9,738 nucleotides of DNA, taken from the NCBI GenBank assembly GCA_031284225.1, contig JAITAH010000129.1, forward strand, positions 1 to 9,738, read 5' to 3'. Positions 7,701-9,738 of this stretch are shown here, in pieces. This DNA is from Dysgonamonadaceae bacterium (GTDB lineage Bacteria > Bacteroidota > Bacteroidia > Bacteroidales > Azobacteroidaceae). The notes under the pieces were generated by a model, which was not told the origin of the DNA, did no database searches, and saw only the letters and a list, made by a program, of their open reading frames with translations. Every line of letters begins with the position of its first letter. The first letter of the stretch is position 1. Made by a program: the position numbers and the translations under genes.

Positions 7701-8977
7701 CCAAAGTATCGTGGGAAGGCGAAGCCTCCGAATGGCTGGTATTTATCCGCAAGGCCGGCGAAACGACTAAAGATTTCGTTGTCCGGACGGAGAAAGACTC
7801 CTTGTTTACCGGTCTGGACGAAGCGACCGCTTACGAGGTGGGCATTACAACGTCCTGCGTTCCGGGCGATACGGCACAGGTAACCATTGTCCGGTTTACA
7901 ACGCGAACATCCATTCCCTGCGGTCAGGCAAGCCATATCGAAGCGACTTCCACTACCGAAAGCGTAAGCCTTACCTGGGAATCGGAAGCCTACAAATTCA
8001 ACGTAAAATTGCGTGCAGTTGGAACCGACGCTTGGCAAGAACGTACCGTAGCGGGAAAAACATTCACTTTCACCGGTTTAACGCACAATACCGATTATGA
8101 GTATTCCATTCAAACGATTTGCGACGCCGAAGGCGACGTCAGCGAATATACAACTCCGGCTACCGTTAAAACCGTAGAAATCACCTGTTTGGCGCCGACC
8201 AATCTCGTAGCCGATCTTTTGGCTTACAATTCGGCTACTCTTTCATGGGAAGGCGCTGCCTCCAAGTATGAATTATCATGGGCGCAAACCGGCAACGACT
8301 GGACGGTGGCTGTCGTGGAAGGCAAATCGTACAATCTGATCGATTTGATTCCTCAAACGGCTTATCAGGCAAAAGTTCGCGCCATCTGTGCCGCAACCGA
8401 CACGAGCGCATATACGGACGTTTATTCGTTCACGACTCCGGCTATTCCGGCCTGCCCGATTCCGACCGGTCTGAGCGCCGGCTCCATCAACGATCACTCG
8501 GCGATCCTCAGCTGGACGGCCGACGCGGCCAATACTTCCTGGGACTTGCGTTACCGTTCCGGAACTTCTTCTTCTTCGATTGACGTTGAAGGACTTGCGG
8601 TCTCATGGTATGAATTGACCGGTTTGACGGCAAATACGGTTTATTTATGGCAGGTAAAAGCGCATTGCGCCTCAACGAACAATGAGAGCGTTTACGCTTC
8701 GCAGGAAAACTTTACGACCGCCTCGACAAGCATTACTTCAGTCAACAGCGGCGCATTGAAAGTGGCTGTTTCCAACCGCCTTATCAGCGTACTGAATCCG
8801 GAAGGCGCATACATCAACAACATTCGCTTGTACGCAGTAGATGGCAGCTTGTTGCAGGATTTCGACGTTCGTTCGACCGACAATGTGTTGATACAGACGT
8901 ATATAACGCAACAGATTGCGATAGTGAATGTTATCGGTAAAGATACGCAAGCTGTTTTCAAAGTAGCGGTGAAATAA
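4793..8977 (+). CDS. Large exported multidomain adhesin-like protein (two cleaved-adhesin/J modules, Cys-paired Fn3 repeats, T9SS-like tail)
   Basis: 1394 residues. Signal peptide 1-20 (MKKIIFFLVGCIVGLATATA). An all-beta N-terminal module spans about 22-275 (YPIGFNFNLGSQIFTHFAIS at 77-96), a type recurring in T9SS cargo. Fn3-like modules follow at about 290-403 and 404-527. A choice-of-anchor J/cleaved-adhesin-type module begins LPYLLDFSQY at 530 and runs to about 705. There is an Fn3 at 711-800 and a second J module at 803-950 (LPYNENFNNY to AYLLDDVSIFPTC). Four Fn3 repeats of 89-92 residues start at Cys953, Cys1043, Cys1132 and Cys1221, each with a second Cys 67-71 residues on. The tail 1317-1394 resembles a sorting domain (NNIRLYAVDGSLLQDF, final FKVAVK) but lacks the usual G-x-Y. 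J modules in gingipains and HagA bind host proteins, so an adhesin or matrix role is inferred. It follows 2922 by 71 bp without a terminator between, so the two are probably co-transcribed. Confidence 0.92.
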   Translation: MKKIIFFLVGCIVGLATATAQINSYNFAYTAGTYSEISGGTTVYSGAAQGADSLRLENYAFVPGDTLISEIATVTGYPIGFNFNLGSQIFTHFAISPNGFIYLGGESFTVDATEVSSDINVSWGSGTKNPVLSDNNRFEEGATNLLGFSRITASVTSDGSNDISATTADANTEISYSLSGTAGSRVLTIQFKKIILSWSATAMDAVDVQIRLYEADSKVELIFNDFAQTDERVWAEIGLKGSVLGNTKYVFIDSDSNWSTATADVTGNVNLRNTVCDNGATFTFTPPPACVAPASKPTGLEMEATSNSIGGSFAPADADKYLVLAGLTENIALIGTNDKPKADKSYNVGDSINGKWRVIAFSSATTFSFDGLESSTEYTVAVYPANTECLGGPKYYTMGTPLNDVIKTLPGAPQLSISEGGFTGLKLAAQANAANNPVIVAVNSGQWDVDNNQNQLNDGVFGTPTLNMNTGDQLTGGGKIIYKGPASNAIEVTGLAPNKLVNFAAWSYDETDNAISSTLVKLNVTTWGALPYLLDFSQYAAYGIPVDWEQEGNYFELKQNNATRRGNLLEARVTGASPQASAYSSIATQYLQLAPGNSRLVLSGILTHTTGSRPYVTTGYTEWEENDNMAFLVKKIGETDYIPVYTINASNAANFFTDATAAGSYSNIVIPIEGFGNETVKVKIAWTTHKTGTLLWDIAKFLIEEKSDHEAPINLTVDLASIVGNQAKITWERHANGTESVWEVRYRPIDTEWNTPVQTTDVNYLFTTLPANTKVEVSVRAVIGPNTYSPWTTPISFKTAYGLPYNENFNNYDATSFGTNSGWTLSPSSPLYLAWDEIARALRFGLRQSNPPKYATALLPKLDFGDGSANYRLAFDLSIENPDYPINSTDSIYVIDNTAEGEIILKKYHDVSGKETIDLEGFSGIKQLGFKLVEGTRDNGAYLLDDVSIFPTCSVAVSNAQASEITTEGAKVSWEGEASEWLVFIRKAGETTKDFVVRTEKDSLFTGLDEATAYEVGITTSCVPGDTAQVTIVRFTTRTSIPCGQASHIEATSTTESVSLTWESEAYKFNVKLRAVGTDAWQERTVAGKTFTFTGLTHNTDYEYSIQTICDAEGDVSEYTTPATVKTVEITCLAPTNLVADLLAYNSATLSWEGAASKYELSWAQTGNDWTVAVVEGKSYNLIDLIPQTAYQAKVRAICAATDTSAYTDVYSFTTPAIPACPIPTGLSAGSINDHSAILSWTADAANTSWDLRYRSGTSSSSIDVEGLAVSWYELTGLTANTVYLWQVKAHCASTNNESVYASQENFTTASTSITSVNSGALKVAVSNRLISVLNPEGAYINNIRLYAVDGSLLQDFDVRSTDNVLIQTYITQQIAIVNVIGKDTQAVFKVAVK
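7649..8735 (+). repeat. Four tandem Fn3 repeats with a conserved cysteine pair
   Basis: Within the 1394-residue protein, modules begin at Cys953, Cys1043, Cys1132 and Cys1221. Each has the b-strand motif (V/L)(S/T)W near residue +20 (KVSWEGEA, SLTWESEA, TLSWEGAA, ILSWTADA), a TGL-x-x-x-T-x-Y segment, and a second Cys (1022, 1110, 1199, 1292). The very regular spacing suggests one disulfide per module linking the first strand to the end of strand F, and expansion by internal duplication. The DNA copies are diverged, so the duplications are old. Confidence 0.85.
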
Positions 8978-9002
8978 TCGAACGAATCGATCTATTTATA
9001 TG

Positions 9003-9039
9003 GACGGTCTTACTTCAAAGTAAGGCCGTCTGTTTTTTT
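9003..9039 (+). terminator. Intrinsic terminator of the two-gene operon
   Basis: A 13-bp stem, GACGGTCTTACTT (9003-9015) with AAGTAAGGCCGTC (9018-9030), has one T-G wobble and a tiny CA loop, followed by seven Ts (9033-9039). It starts 26 nt after the stop codon of the adhesin-like gene. This is the clearest terminator in the window and supports the 3' limit of the operon. Confidence 0.93.
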
Positions 9040-9213
9040 AGGCGTATTTTTTCCTGACTTTGATACTCAAAAATCATCTGATTTCCATAATCAACTCCTA
9101 TGTAACAATTTGTATCGTATTGAATTACAGGAATTACTCACTTATTCCTTTTTTGCGAAATGATACGCTCCACAGTTATTTTTTATCGGGCTACGCGCGC
9201 GGAATTGGGGGAC

Positions 9214-9250
9214 TCATTACCTCATTAATTGTATGAAAATGAGGTAATGA
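9214..9250. repeat. Perfect 13-bp inverted repeat with 11-nt spacer
   Basis: TCATTACCTCATT (9214-9226) is exactly complementary to AATGAGGTAATGA (9238-9250). No T-run follows on either strand, so this is not a normal intrinsic terminator. It could be an operator, a recombination or excision scar, or an RNA hairpin in read-through transcripts. The position, 180-215 nt upstream of the next promoter, is compatible with distant regulation but does not prove it. Confidence 0.65.
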
Positions 9251-9343
9251 TGTTGAGGAAATGCGATTAAACTCCTGGCTACTGGGGTTGTTTTGTTGGG
9301 GAAAATTAGGTAAAAATGAGGTTTGTCTTATGACGTTTATTGA

Positions 9344-9357
9344 AAAGCGCGCGCTTT
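9344..9357. repeat. 14-bp perfect palindrome with alternating GC core
   Basis: AAAGCGCGCGCTTT is fully self-complementary. The core is four GC dinucleotides in AT-rich surroundings. It could be a protein binding site or a restriction/methylation target cluster. No function is assigned. Confidence 0.5.
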
Positions 9358-9430
9358 GCGCCTGTTTCGAAAGCCCTGTCTTTTATCTTTACGAACCGGC
9401 TTTCAGCCCTCCGAAAATTTTTGCTAAATA

Positions 9431-9462
9431 TTTGTTTTATTCAAAAAAAACCGTTTACTTTG
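9431..9462 (+). promoter_or_regulatory. Bacteroidota-type promoter for a gene at or beyond the right edge
   Basis: TTTG (9431-9434) and TTACTTTG (9455-9462, one mismatch to TAnnTTTG) are separated by exactly 20 nt, the expected spacing. Transcription would begin near 9467. It reads toward the right edge, with an AT-rich leader of about 95 nt before the ATG at 9561. Confidence 0.6.
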
Positions 9463-9560
9463 TCGCCGTAAATCGCTAATATTTGCTCAATTATAGTAAA
9501 GTTATTTACAATATAACCCCGCATAAGCGAAAATAAAGCAAAAAAATCCTGTTGAAAAAT

Positions 9561-9659
9561 ATGAGAAAAATGATGAAAAGATTAATAAAGTTTAACCATA
9601 ATTATTTGGTAGTTATCTCGAAAAAAATAGAGAGAGAGAGAGAGAGACACATTTTATAA
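9561..9659 (+). CDS. Short ORF across an AG microsatellite; possible out-of-phase gene start
   Basis: ATG at 9561 begins MRKMMKRLIKFNHNYLVVIS, then runs into ERERER encoded by the AG repeat, and stops at TAA 9657-9659 after 32 residues. It lies about 95 nt after a good promoter. The frame that starts at the repeat and continues as ETHFINNFVFNRLRLTAANE stays open to the window edge. Loss of one AG unit, or gain of two, would join the ATG to it. So this may be a phase-variable or frameshifted gene start; it may equally be a chance ORF in a leader. No domain is recognised. Confidence 0.25.
   Translation: MRKMMKRLIKFNHNYLVVISKKIERERERHIL
9629..9647. repeat. (AG)9 dinucleotide microsatellite
   Basis: Nineteen bases of uninterrupted alternating AG, far longer than expected by chance. 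It lies inside the short frame beginning at 9561. Dinucleotide tracts of this size are prone to slipped-strand changes, and a change here alters the reading frame. Confidence 0.95.
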
Positions 9660-9671
9660 ACAACTTCGTCT

Positions 9672-9689
9672 TCAATCGTTTACGATTGA
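9672..9689. repeat. 7-bp hairpin with TTTA loop
   Basis: TCAATCG (9672-9678) and CGATTGA (9683-9689) are perfectly complementary around TTTA. No T-run follows, so it is not a standard terminator. It lies 25 nt after the AG tract and could be an RNA hairpin or a protein binding dyad. Confidence 0.4.
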
Positions 9690-9738
9690 CGGCGGCGAAT
9701 GAGTCGTCGATAAATACAGACGCGCAGGATTCTTCCCG

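Larger units (their letters stand above)
9040..9560. other. Intergenic stretch without a supported gene
   Basis: No ORF here looks protein-like. The stretch holds two perfect dyads (9214-9250 and 9344-9357) and a plus-strand promoter (9431-9462). A 72-codon frame at 9261-9479 runs through that promoter and shows no domain or signal peptide, so it is not called. Confidence 0.6.

Noticed and set aside
7424..8038. 204-codon minus-strand open frame
   Set aside because: Antisense to the second J module and Fn3 repeats of the large protein; its composition reflects the opposite strand.
9261..9479. 72-codon plus-strand frame
   Set aside because: It overlaps the well-formed promoter at 9431-9462, has no domain, and reads like chance coding.
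9629..9647. AG tract considered as part of a CRISPR or tandem gene repeat
   Set aside because: It is a plain dinucleotide run with no spacers or longer unit.
9613..9738. Minus-strand frame open from the right edge, 41 codons
   Set aside because: It would end in a Ser-Leu run made by the AG repeat and shows no family motif. A rightward promoter sits just upstream, so a leftward gene end is less likely, though the window cannot exclude it.

Overview
The window comes from a member of the Bacteroidota, most likely the Bacteroidales. It carries a SusC-type TonB-dependent receptor, two large exported proteins with type IX secretion (T9SS) style C-terminal ends, AT-rich start contexts without Shine-Dalgarno sites, and promoters of the Bacteroidota TTTG / TAnnTTTG form. 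A T9SS lineage argues against Bacteroides proper and fits Porphyromonadaceae, Dysgonomonadaceae or Paludibacter-like groups. The genus cannot be fixed from this sequence.

Layout. (1) 1-1799, minus strand: the N-terminal ~600 codons of a SusC-like outer-membrane receptor whose 3' end lies beyond the left edge. It has no usable ATG and appears to start at GTG 1799. (2) 1788-1912: a compact regulatory island. A good promoter on the minus strand drives susC with a ~78 nt leader. On the plus strand, a TAnnTTTG box followed by a 9-bp hairpin and a T-run could make a ~75 nt antisense RNA covering that whole leader. This resembles the DonS-type antisense RNAs of Bacteroides polysaccharide loci and is the most interesting feature here. 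(3) 1913-2921: about 1 kb without a convincing gene. It holds a transposase scrap, a 27-bp near-palindrome and a doubtful 47-codon ORF. (4) 2922-8977, plus strand: two genes 71 bp apart, probably one operon, ending at a strong intrinsic terminator (9003-9039). The first encodes a 599-residue exported protein with about eight ~60-residue propeller-like repeats and a T9SS sorting domain. The second encodes a 1394-residue exported multidomain adhesin-like protein with an N-terminal beta module, two cleaved-adhesin (choice-of-anchor J) type modules, several Fn3 repeats mostly carrying a cysteine pair, and a divergent sorting-like tail. (5) 9040-9738: no established gene. It has two perfect inverted repeats, a good plus-strand promoter (9431-9462), and a short reading frame broken at an (AG)9 microsatellite. 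Loss of one AG unit would join that frame to one open to the window edge.

How the parts relate. The receptor presumably imports a glycan or similar ligand through the outer membrane with a SusD partner beyond the left edge, under leader/antisense control. The two plus-strand proteins are probably displayed on or released from the cell surface by the T9SS. Nothing in the sequence directly ties them to the receptor's substrate. No complete novel defence or mobile system is visible. The points most worth testing are the antisense RNA, the composition step inside susC, and the AG-repeat locus at the right edge.
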